Below, piece by piece: positions 1 to 7,700 of a stretch of 13,370 nucleotides of DNA (position 1 is its first letter; every line of letters begins with the position of its first letter). A program made the position numbers and the translations under genes. The stretch spans positions 1-13,370 of the forward strand of contig JADGJH010000635.1 in the NCBI GenBank assembly GCA_027596945.1, in the 5' to 3' direction. Origin of the DNA: Physocladia obscura. Taxonomy: Eukaryota > Chytridiomycota > Chytridiomycetes > Chytridiales > Chytriomycetaceae. Below the pieces are notes generated by a model. The model saw only the letters and a program-made list of their open reading frames with translations. It made no database searches and was not told the DNA's origin.

Positions 1-615
1 CATTAAATGAGAAAACAAAAAAACAAAAAAATTAAGTAAAAAATGACTAAGGCAGGGCATACAGAAATTGAGAAGGCATAGTGTGCCGAGAGCAACAAGA
101 TAAATTTGAGGCCCATAGTGGAAAGTATACCATCAGTAAGTCACGAAGTGTTGCTGCGACAAACCTTGGTTTGATCTTTTGTGGGAAAATAAGAAAAAAT
201 AAAAAACATCTCTGAGTCAACAACTTGGGTTGCTTGAGTCAACGTGACACTGGCTTGACTTCAAATCAATTCGATAGCACAAAATCCAGGTCAATTTTGT
301 CATTGACTTGGCTTGACTTGCTGACTTGCTCAACATAAATTATGACCCTAACTTTGAGTGCGACCAACACCGCCACGATTTTGATACATTTTTGCGCGGC
401 TAAACGCAATGCCAGGGCGAGTTACGCTGCGAATAGCGATAAAAACAGTCTACACAAAATTTGCTTCGTTGTCTTTTTTTTTGTTCTTGCCTGGGATTTA
501 TCTAGTGATCGGTCGCGCTAATGTGTGCACGACAAAATATTCACAGCCAATATTTGACTCTCAAAATTGTGTGTAATTGTTGCGTCATTCAATTGCGCCT
601 CATTTTTCAATGCGG
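1..615. other. Left flank without a supported gene
   Basis: No exon here can be joined into a convincing protein. Two weak hints were seen on the minus strand: a hydrophobic open stretch running off the left edge (about 1-128) and a 13-codon ATG-initiated ORF (389 down to about 348) beginning MYQNRGGVGRTQ. Either could be an exon of a divergent gene, but neither has a recognisable domain or a clear splice partner. The segment also contains the TTGACT-type word cluster annotated separately. Confidence 0.5.
213..326. repeat. Cluster of TTGACT / AGTCAA words
   Basis: Five exact copies of a 6-bp word lie within about 115 bp: AGTCAA at 215 and 237, then its reverse complement TTGACT at 255, 303 and 313, plus a shorter TGACT at 322. 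The first two copies are part of TGAGTCA (213-219 and 235-241), the consensus bound by AP-1/Gcn4-type bZIP factors. The unit is too degenerate to be a tandem repeat. It could be a regulatory cluster for the small gene at 659 or for a gene to the left, or a decayed simple repeat. Confidence 0.4.
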
Positions 616-622
616 TATAAAA
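616..622 (+). promoter_or_regulatory. TATA box upstream of the HABP4-like gene
   Basis: TATAAAA lies 43 bp upstream of the ATG at 659. If used in the normal way, transcription would begin only about 10-20 bases before that ATG, giving a short leader. This favours the ATG at 659 over any start further upstream in the same open frame. Confidence 0.45.
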
Positions 623-658
623 CGCGCCTCATCCTTCGACGGAAATTCCAAAAACAAA

Positions 659-984
659 ATGACACGTTCCAAGAAACACTCGAGCGGAAGATACTCGCAC
701 ACTGGTGGTCGCAGTGGGCGTGGCGTTCAGAGCGCAAAGAAACATGGCGGTGGTGCACACAATTGGGCAAGCTAATGCTTATTTCTCCAATTGATATTAA
801 GTTAAACAAACTGGAAATAACTTCTGTACTATAGGGAAAAGATGGCGATGAGGCGGAGGACGTTGCGCATAGTTTCGAAGCGTCAGTCTATTCGGCACCA
901 AGTTGCTATGAAAACATTTGTGAACAAGGCGGGGGTCATGTTCATCTTTCGTCACAGAGAGATCAGTATGGACTGGGATTTTGA
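659..984 (+). CDS. Small HABP4/SERBP1-like RNA/ribosome-binding protein
   Basis: Model: join(659..766, 835..984), 85 residues. Exon 1 encodes 36 residues rich in Lys, Arg, Gly and His. Its end, KKHGGGAHNW (residues 27-36), followed by GKDGDEAED from exon 2, matches the C-terminal signature of the hyaluronan/mRNA-binding (HABP4_PAI-RBP1) family, seen in animal SERBP1/HABP4 and related to Stm1. The upstream RYSHTG (11-16) fits the family's R-x-S-x-T-G element. Members bind RNA and ribosomes, including idle 80S ribosomes, in the cytoplasm. This protein would be only the signature portion; family members are usually several hundred residues long. The ATG follows AAAACAAA, with A at -3. Without splicing the frame stops at 773, just before the conserved G-x-x-x-D-E. 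The tail after about residue 45 resembles nothing I know. A second intron near 862-930 (gttgcg to aag) would instead give a different end at 991-993. The motif is convincing; the 3' end is uncertain. Confidence 0.6.
767..834 (+). other. GC-AG intron in the HABP4-like gene
   Basis: The intron begins GCAAGC and ends ACTATAG, 68 bp, phase 0. Removing it joins HNW to GKDGDEAED, restoring the family signature. No GT donor nearby does this. Its length matches the GT-AG introns of the neighbouring genes. Confidence 0.6.
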
Positions 985-1043
985 AACGTCTAATTAAATT
1001 TTGAATTACTTTGACTTTATGAAGTTTGTTGCCTACAAGTGAA

Positions 1044-1049
1044 AATAAA
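1044..1049 (+). terminator. Possible polyadenylation signal of the HABP4-like gene
   Basis: AATAAA lies 60 bp after the stop at 982-984 but only 13 bp before the ATG of the next gene. If it is used, the transcript would end inside the following coding region. It may equally be chance in AT-rich sequence. Confidence 0.3.
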
Positions 1050-1061
1050 GAATCAGAAAAC

Positions 1062-2501
1062 ATGGTTGCTCAACCTCTGCCGATTTGGGTTTTCGTTGCT
1101 GTAATGCTGGCGACAGGAAGGTACGAATGTATTCTGCTTATTCGTCGTGAATTGTGACTGACACGTTAACGGACTGCTCGGGTAGTATGAACACAATTCT
1201 CAACAAGTATCAGGACATGCAATGCGTGAGGGACTGTGACACAACTGCGCCAAAACTCTTTGAGCAACCTGTATGGCAGGTACTGTATCTTTTTTTATCT
1301 ATTTTTCGCTGTACGTCCTTCCGTTCTTATCCTGTATATTTATCCGCATTAGACTCTGACAATGTTTGTTGGCGAAACTGGATGTTTGGCTGTGTACCTT
1401 TTATTTCGCCATCTCGCAAAAGACAGCGAGGCCGAAGATCCGGCATTCCGTGTATTGTCTGAGGAAGAAGCCGCTCTGATTCCGGAGGATGATATTGAGG
1501 ACGCTGTCGAATTCGATGAAGCGGTTGAGTTGAAGGGCGTTGCGCTTTTTCTCTTGTGGCTTCCAACTATTTGCGATCTTCTTGCAACTTCTCTCATGAA
1601 TGTTGGTCTTTTATTTGTGTCCGCGTCAATCTACCAGATGGTTTGTTTTTATTTTGTTGTTTCAAACTGTTTTTAATTGAAACAAAATCAGCTGCGAGGA
1701 TCCGTCGTGATATTCACGGGAATATTTTCGCGCATATTTCTCGGTCGAAAACATCCCGCGTATCGTTGGTTCGCACTCGCGACAGTCTTTGTTGGAGTTT
1801 CTCTCGTTGGTGCAGCATCAATTTTTGAAGGCAGAACACTGCCGGAAACCGATCCATCTCAACCACATAACGCCACTTCAGCATTACCATCTTATCTTTC
1901 ACTCATTGTTGTAAACCCTGCAAACGACGGCGAATCAATCTCAACCGCCCTCCTTGGAGTAACCCTTGTTATCCTCGCGCAGTGCTTCACAGCTACCCAA
2001 TTTGTTGTTGAAGAAAAAGTTCTCAGCAAATACCGTATCAACCCACTGAAAGCAGTCGGCTTCGAAGGAATCTTCGGTCTTCTCTCAGGCTTCATTGCTT
2101 TACCGCCTCTGTACTACTTTTACGGCCAACACCAAGGTCCTGACAACTATTTCAACATTGTTGAAGGGTTCCGTGAAGTCTTTTATGTCCCAGTTGTTTT
2201 TTACACGGGGATTGCCATCTGCTTTTCAATCAGTATGTTTAATTGGTCTGGGCTTAGTGTCACGCAGAACGTGTCGGCAACGAGTCGAAGCACGATTGAT
2301 ACATGTCGAACAGTGTTTATTTGGGCAATCAGTATGGGGTTGGGTTGGGAATCGTTCAAGTGGCTTCAGGTTACTGGGTTTGTTGTTTTGATTTATGGTA
2401 CGTTTGTTTTTAATGATGTTGTTGCGGTTCCATCGTGGCTTGGGCTTGGGAGTGCTGATTCGGTCAATTCTTTGTTGGAAGAGGATTTGTTTGATGATTG
2501 A
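1062..2501 (+). CDS. SLC35F6: SLC35F6-like multi-pass transporter
   Basis: Model: join(1062..1120, 1186..1279, 1353..1640, 1692..2501), 416 residues. It belongs to the drug/metabolite transporter superfamily, SLC35F6 branch, whose animal member is a lysosomal and mitochondria-associated membrane protein of poorly defined substrate. The spliced protein follows the family closely: ATGSMNTILNKY near residues 17-28, MFVGETGCLAVYLL near 55, SASIYQMLRGSVVIFTGIFSR spanning the exon 3/4 join, and VVEEKVLSKYRINPLKAVG in the middle. A late block reads GLSVTQNVSATSRSTIDTCRTV. About ten hydrophobic segments are visible. An acidic loop (about residues 68-108) between the second and third segments is longer than in the human protein. 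The C-terminus ends in LLEEDLFDD, which could act as an acidic dileucine-type sorting signal. Introns are GT-AG of 65, 73 and 51 bp. The ATG is the first in frame and immediately precedes the first hydrophobic segment. Confidence 0.92.
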
Positions 2502-2521
2502 TTTGTTATTTTACTGAAATG

Positions 2522-2535
2522 AATAAATAAATAAA
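2522..2535 (+). terminator. Overlapping AATAAA polyadenylation signals
   Basis: Three overlapping AATAAA hexamers (2522, 2526, 2530) lie 20-35 bp after the SLC35F6-like stop codon, the position expected for 3'-end formation. Confidence 0.6.
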
Positions 2536-4348
2536 CTGTTGCATTGAATTGGAATATCTGAGCAGTTGGAAAATATAAAAGAAGTTCAACCAGTTAATAA
2601 TCAATTTTATTCTTAATTTCTGTGAATCCATTCCACTTTTGCCTCACAATTGTATCAATATTGGTTCAACCCGTTCTTTGCGGAAGACAATTTGGAAGAA
2701 TGGAAATACCACCTTTTGGAAATTAGCAGAACTCTTTGAATTGACTGTAAAGTTTGAACCAATCTGAAATATAATCATTGTTTTGTGAACGCGCACAGAA
2801 TAATAGTGAAACTAAGAAAAAAAGAAAAAAACTCAAAAACTGGGAACAGTCCTCTTGATGGATTTTCTCGCCTTAAATCCTTCAGTCTTGATTCGGTACT
2901 AATAATATCAAAAAATATATTAGATGGATCAAATAATAAATGCACTACTCGAACGTTTCTTTGCTTTTTGAGCCATTTTCTACAGCACCGACTTTACTTT
3001 TTCACCATAATAATCTGGCATCGGATCTTGCAGCAAGAGTCTCAGTTGACCTTGAGGCCGATACTTTCGCACACGTTCAAAAAAATTTTTGTCAAGTAAA
3101 CCCATAGTTTAGTAGCGGCCTGGATATTATTATTGACGAATGAGTTTAAAAAACCGAATAATCCGCGAGTAAAAATACTTCGGCGAAACACTCCGCCAAA
3201 CTGCGCCGCGAAGAAATACTCTCGCAACTGCACCGGTAATTCCTACTGCCATTGCGGCAAGCGAATACGCGATACTCGTATCCATCATCCCAAACACAAG
3301 TTCTGTTGGATCAAACTCTTTCACGGCCATGAAATAATACGAGCCATCAATAAAGCTTAGTGTGCCAGTGACGCCCGAAACTCCAAGCTCGTAAAGCCGT
3401 GCTCGTTGTTTGTTTTTGAAATACTGTGCCCAAGTTAACTGTTATTGTTCTTTGTGTTGTTTCGGCGATTGTGCGTTTGTTTGCAAACTGCGTATATTTT
3501 GAGGCCGTAGAATGACTGCGCGAGTTTAAAAAAGAGAATACAAATTTGCGAGCCGAGGGTTTTTGGTATTTAGCGTTTTAATTGAGGACGCGATGAGCTT
3601 TGATGGTATCTTTTCCTTTTTTCAACACAAACCAAAAACCAAAATCAATTAAAATTTGAGGAAAGGACAGCAAATCATATTCTTTTAATATCGTTCCTGC
3701 TATTTCAGTATTTCTATTGGCTCAAATTTACAATATAATTTTTTTTTGACTTCGGGAAATGAGGTGCTCTTATGTTACAATGACTTTATAATAAACTTAG
3801 GCAGCCAACCATCCATTAATTCAATTGATGCTGAACATGGAAATCCTTGGTGCGATTGGAAATATAATAGAAAGATGCAATTGGCTGACAAAAATATTCC
3901 TCTCCAGACACTTAATTCAACTACACCATTATTTAAAGTGCATGCAGTCATGATAAAATATTCTAATCTACAATTGTTTGCAAATTCTTTTTTCGAAGAC
4001 CACTTTTTAAACGGCTCATTATGATAGATAAAAGTCACTGCGATTTTGATAATAGTGCACAACACTGTTGGACACCAACTCAAAAAATAGAAATTGTTTC
4101 ATCTTCTCTGTTCAGCCGATCGTCATTTTTTTGGTGGTACGATATTTGACACACTTCTACTGGATGTCGTTTGTTTTCGTTTTATTTCTTTATTAAAATT
4201 TTTAAATTGGTTTTTTGGATAGTTCAATTTTATCTTTTTTGCTATCTTGGTTTCTTTTTCTTCTTTTCATTATTCGCACTGTACTTTCTCTTCTTATTTG
4301 CACTCTGAAGCAGTTCAAATGACGTTCAAATTTGGTTTGTACTTTTTT
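2536..4348. other. AT-rich intergenic region, mostly featureless
   Basis: Long A/T runs and T-rich tracts dominate. Open frames at about 2785-3099 and 3746-4083 (both strands) start at GTG or TTG on the plus strand or lack any recognisable motif, and I do not accept them. The only part with coding-like composition is the minus-strand block at 2980-3441, listed separately. No tRNA, rRNA or transposon signature was found. Confidence 0.5.
2980..3441 (-). CDS. Unidentified coding-like block, exon(s) of an unknown gene
   Basis: On the minus strand, frame 3441 down to 3130 is open for 103 codons. It is distinctly GC-richer than the DNA around it. The translation contains RARLYELGVSGVTGT, SYYFMAVKEFDPTELVFG and a hydrophobic stretch SIAYSLAAMAVGITGAVA, then basic residues and a stop. 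An internal ATG lies at 3330. The upstream end of the frame is preceded by candidate acceptors (aataacag and gggcacag on the minus strand), which suggests it is not a first exon. Just downstream a second ORF (3105 down to 2980, 41 residues, beginning MGLLDKNFFERVRKYRPQGQ) also looks coding-like; a TACTAAAC-type branch sequence precedes it. I recognise no family. It may be a small membrane protein, possibly organellar, or the remains of one. Exon joins are unresolved. Confidence 0.3.
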
Positions 4349-4358
4349 GTCACGTGTC
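4349..4358. promoter_or_regulatory. E-box GTCACGTGTC (distal)
   Basis: The CACGTG core has GTC on its left flank. GTCACGTG is the preferred site of bHLH-zip factors (USF/MITF/TFE family, fungal Cbf1). It lies 361 bp upstream of the PKS start codon and 60 bp upstream of a TATA box. Confidence 0.5.
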
Positions 4359-4408
4359 TCAGTTTGGTGATGTTTACTAACTAATGATTCCAGAACGAAG
4401 CGAGTACA

Positions 4409-4416
4409 TATAAAAA
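4409..4416 (+). promoter_or_regulatory. TATA box of the PKS gene
   Basis: TATAAAAA, 301 bp upstream of the PKS ATG. If used, transcription would begin near 4435-4445, giving a leader of about 270 nt that contains the uORFs and candidate leader intron below. An unrelated TSS closer to the ATG cannot be excluded. Confidence 0.4.
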
Positions 4417-4439
4417 GAAAAAAACTTCTTTATAAAATA

Positions 4440-4550
4440 ATGAAAGTTATAGTCTTTCATGTGGAGGAAGAATATTTGATTATTGTGAGGGACAGCACTG
4501 AACCTCCGTCACGTGACAGATACCTAAGCGGACATAGTAAAGCTGTTTAG
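4440..4550 (+). CDS. Possible 36-residue upstream ORF in the PKS leader
   Basis: ATG at 4440 to TAG at 4548-4550, starting MKVIVFHVEEEYLIIVRD. It sits directly after the TATA box, so it may start too near the cap to be translated. It resembles no known protein. If transcribed it would act as a translation-limiting uORF. It spans the proximal E-box. Confidence 0.2.
   Translation: MKVIVFHVEEEYLIIVRDSTEPPSRDRYLSGHSKAV
4508..4517. promoter_or_regulatory. Palindromic E-box GTCACGTGAC (proximal)
   Basis: A perfect 10-bp palindrome identical to the CLEAR element recognised by TFEB/MITF-type bHLH-zip factors in animals, and to strong Cbf1/USF sites. It shares GTCACGTG with the site at 4349. It lies 193 bp upstream of the PKS ATG, so it would be downstream of the TATA box at 4409. 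Confidence 0.55.
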
Positions 4551-4562
4551 AAATACGAACAA

Positions 4563-4640
4563 GTGAGTCAGGAATTAAAAATAACTTCACAAATTAGACT
4601 GACGGCTGTTGTGACAAAAAAAGTGAACGCACATTCTTCA
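4563..4640 (+). other. Candidate 5'-leader intron of the PKS gene
   Basis: GTGAGT donor at 4563, acceptor ATTCTTCAG ending at 4640, 78 bp, with a CTGAC branch-like sequence near 4600. The length is within the range of the coding introns (44-87 bp). The donor also overlaps TGAGTCA (4564-4570), an AP-1/Gcn4-type site, so the region could be promoter DNA instead. Confidence 0.35.
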
Positions 4641-4641
4641 G

Positions 4642-4713
4642 ATGGACTGGGCGATTTTGATTGATAAATATCAAAAAGAAAAAAATTTCTTTGAAGTTTT
4701 AAAACGAAAATGA
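4642..4713 (+). CDS. 23-residue uORF overlapping the PKS start (ATGA)
   Basis: ATG at 4642, just after the candidate leader-intron acceptor, reads MDWAILIDKYQKEKNFFEV... and stops at TGA 4711-4713. That stop overlaps the PKS ATG at 4710 as ATGA. Such an overlap could allow reinitiation or restrict expression. There is no similarity to a known peptide. The PKS frame itself has a stop at 4692, so this is a separate ORF and not an N-terminal extension. Confidence 0.25.
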   Translation: MDWAILIDKYQKEKNFFEVLKRK

Positions 4714-7700
4714 CTAAGAAAAGAGTTGCACTAGTTGGAATTGGACTTCGACTGCCACGAACTTGTCGCTCAAAGCACGAGTTTCTGGATCTTCTTAAGT
4801 CGGATTTATCTGCAATCTCCGATGTCCCAACTTCTCGTTGGAACAAGGAAACCCATGTTGGAAGCAAGCAAGAGCCAGCCAAAGTCATCAGCGCAAAAGG
4901 AGGATATATCGACGACAATGAGATTCATGCGTTTGAATCCTCTGAATACGGAATCTCGGTAGCTGAAACTATTTCGATGGATCCCCATCACAAGCTGCTA
5001 CTCACTGTCTCGCGTGAAGCTTTTGAAGATGCTGGCATTGTCTATCGCGGGACTTCAACCGGCGTGTTTATTACTGGCTCTAGTGATTACGAAAACTTGG
5101 GAATTGACGACTATCAGATTTCCGAGTATTCTGGTAACTGTCAATGAGATTTGTGGAATTAGAAAAAAAAAAAAAAAGGGTAAGGAAAATTTTCTTAAAA
5201 AAGAAAACGAATAGGAACTGGCTCATCATTAGCACTGCAAGCAAATCGAATTTCTTATGCATTTGATCTGAAAGGCCCGTCTGTGTTTGTCGATACAGCA
5301 TGTTCGTCTGCAATGATGGCGTTCCATTTTGCCATCAATTCACTGCAGTCAGGCGATTGTTCGCAAGCAATTGTAGGAGGAGCTTCTCTTCTGCTCACTC
5401 CACGTCCAGGAATGGCTTTTACAAAGCTCGGAACTTTGTCACCCACAGGTGCTTGCCATGCATTTGATGCTTCCGCGGACGGCTATGTTCGCGGAGAGGG
5501 CTGTGCAGTTGTAGTTCTTAAATTGTACGATGATGCTGTTGCCGACGGTGATCATATTTACTCTGTGCTATCAGGATCTGCGATTAATGCAAATGGGAGA
5601 GGCCTTTCTATAACTATGCCCGAGAATGTCGCTCAAATGGAGGTCATCCAGAAAGCGTATGAACGGGCAAATAGAAGTCTGAGAGATGCTGCTTATGTTG
5701 AGTGTCACGGAACTGGAACTCCTGTTGGCGATCCCATTGAGGCTAATGCAATTGGCTCCGTTATCGATGGAGAACAGAGCAGATCTCCAAAAAATGTGGA
5801 TGTTCTAAAAATCGGATCTGTTAAAACTTACATTGGTCATCTTGAATGGGCGGCCGCACTTGCTGGAGTTATCAAGACTTCTTTAATGCTGGATGCAGAG
5901 CTTCTTTTGCCGTCATTGAATTTCGAAACACCAAATGAGAAAATCAACTGGAAACGTTTGGCTGTCCAAACTCAAGTTGAACCACTACCAGCTTCAAAAA
6001 AAACAAACGACAACCACTTCATTATGTCAGTGAGCTCCTTTGGATTTGGTGGGGCAAATGGCCATATTGTCTTGGAACGGCTGGCCCGACAAGAGTTAGT
6101 TCCAGCTACTTTTGATGAAAAAAATACTCCATATTTGTGGATGGTTGGCGGTTTAACGGCACGATCATCTAGTGCTCTCTTGACTTCTCTCAAAGAACGC
6201 ATTGAAAAAAAGAAGAATATTGACTCTTTCACACTCTCAGTTCTATCAAGAACTTTGAATTCCCGCGCGAGAGGCCACCCTTATGTTTCTTTTGCTGTCG
6301 GATCTCGTCCAAGTGATTTAACCTTTCCTGCTCCGCAAAATTTCCCAATTGTTCCACCAAGAATTGTGCTAGTTTTCAGCGGGCAAGGCCCTCAACATCC
6401 GGAAATGGGAAAACGGTTGTTTTCGCGTTTTGGAGCATTCAAAGCGTCCATTCTTGAATCAAACGGGTTTTATTGCAAAGCTACCAACCAAAACTTTATT
6501 CAAAAATACGGTCTATTTGATCCTTCAATCTTCTGTTCCCTACCTTCGGCGGCAAGCGGAGAGTGGACAGTTCATGCAGTTGTTATGTCGCTTGTATTTT
6601 TCCAAATCGCCTTGTTTGATCTTTGGAAATCGATTGGAATTCAGCCGTCATCTATCATGGGACATTCTGTTGGAGAAGTTGCTGCACTTTACGCCTGTGG
6701 AAGCATTACAAAGCAGGCTGCAATCGAAATCGCCTTGGCAAGAGCTTTCGCTTTAGAAGGACTCAAAGTCGATGGCGGAATGGCCGCCCTTGGGTGTACT
6801 GCAAAAGTAGCGCAAGAACTAATTAATGAGTTCCTGAAAACGAAAGAATCAACCAACAACGAAACAATTTTGAATAAATTGAAAAACAAAGCAAATCGAT
6901 TTTCCGGGTTTTTGCAATTAAAAGGGCTTTGGATTTCTGCCATCAACTCACCGAGCGCAGTTTCGGTATCTGGAACAAGCGAATACGTTGCCGAGGTTTT
7001 GTGTCAATTTTTTTTTGTTCATATATTTTTTTTGTTCATCTCGTTTTATATATTGATCTTTCAACCAGCTTGTAAAGCTAGCAAATAAACAAAATATTTT
7101 TGCTCGCATCCTTCGTGTTGGTGGACCATATCATTCTCCTCTCGTTGAAAGTGCCAAAGATAAATTCATTCAAAGCACAGCAAAAGTTCTTGGGTTGGAA
7201 TCAAAGCCAAAAATATCGTTTATTTCGACGGTAGACGGTCGTTCGAAAGATGATTGCATTACGGGCGACTACTGCTGGAGAAACGTTCGTGAACCAGTTC
7301 GATTCATGGACGCGATAAAGACTGCATTTAAAGAAGCCAATTCAAATAAAAAAAGCACTGTGATACTTGAAGTTTCACCACATCCTGTATTACAAAGTTA
7401 CATTGAAGAGATTGCACAATCGATAAAGGTATTAAATCCAATATTCTCGAAGCACTTATTAAAAATTACTAGATTTCACCTACTCCACTAGTTCTAGCTA
7501 GCGCAAAGCGACCTAATCCAAAGAAAGGAGACAAAGAACGAACTATAGAAGATGCCCAGTTTCTAACCACAGGTTTGAAAAAAATTGCTATTTCTAAAGT
7601 ATATTAATTTCTTTATTCAATCAAGTCGGAGAGCTTGTTCTCTCTGGTTTTCGATCAATCAACTTTACTGAACTTGCTGGATTATCTGGTGTTGATCTCG

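Noticed and set aside
1..128. Hydrophobic minus-strand open stretch running off the left edge
   Set aside because: No start, no splice signal that fits and no motif; T-rich DNA gives hydrophobic translations by chance.
348..389. Minus-strand ATG ORF beginning MYQNRGGVGRTQ, with possible downstream exons toward 200
   Set aside because: Only 13 codons, several competing acceptors give different frames, and no family is recognisable. It could be a divergent first exon but cannot be supported.
2661..2680. GGTTCAACCC resembling a tRNA B box
   Set aside because: No matching A box upstream and no cloverleaf can be folded.
2785..3099. Plus-strand ORF of 104 codons
   Set aside because: GTG start, low-complexity Lys/Ser/Phe/Ile content, and it overlaps the more coding-like minus-strand block.
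3746..4083. Overlapping ORFs of 92 (+) and 102 (-) codons in the intergenic gap
   Set aside because: The plus ORF begins at TTG, neither shows a domain or a splice context, and the composition is that of the surrounding AT-rich DNA.
4568..4918. Minus-strand 116-codon ORF over the PKS start
   Set aside because: It is the antisense shadow of the KS first exon and its leader; the plus strand has clear KS motifs.
7473..7500. Alternative acceptors CTAG at 7491, 7495 or 7499 for PKS intron 3
   Set aside because: Each leads to a stop soon after the junction, whereas AG at 7472 preserves the linker frame.
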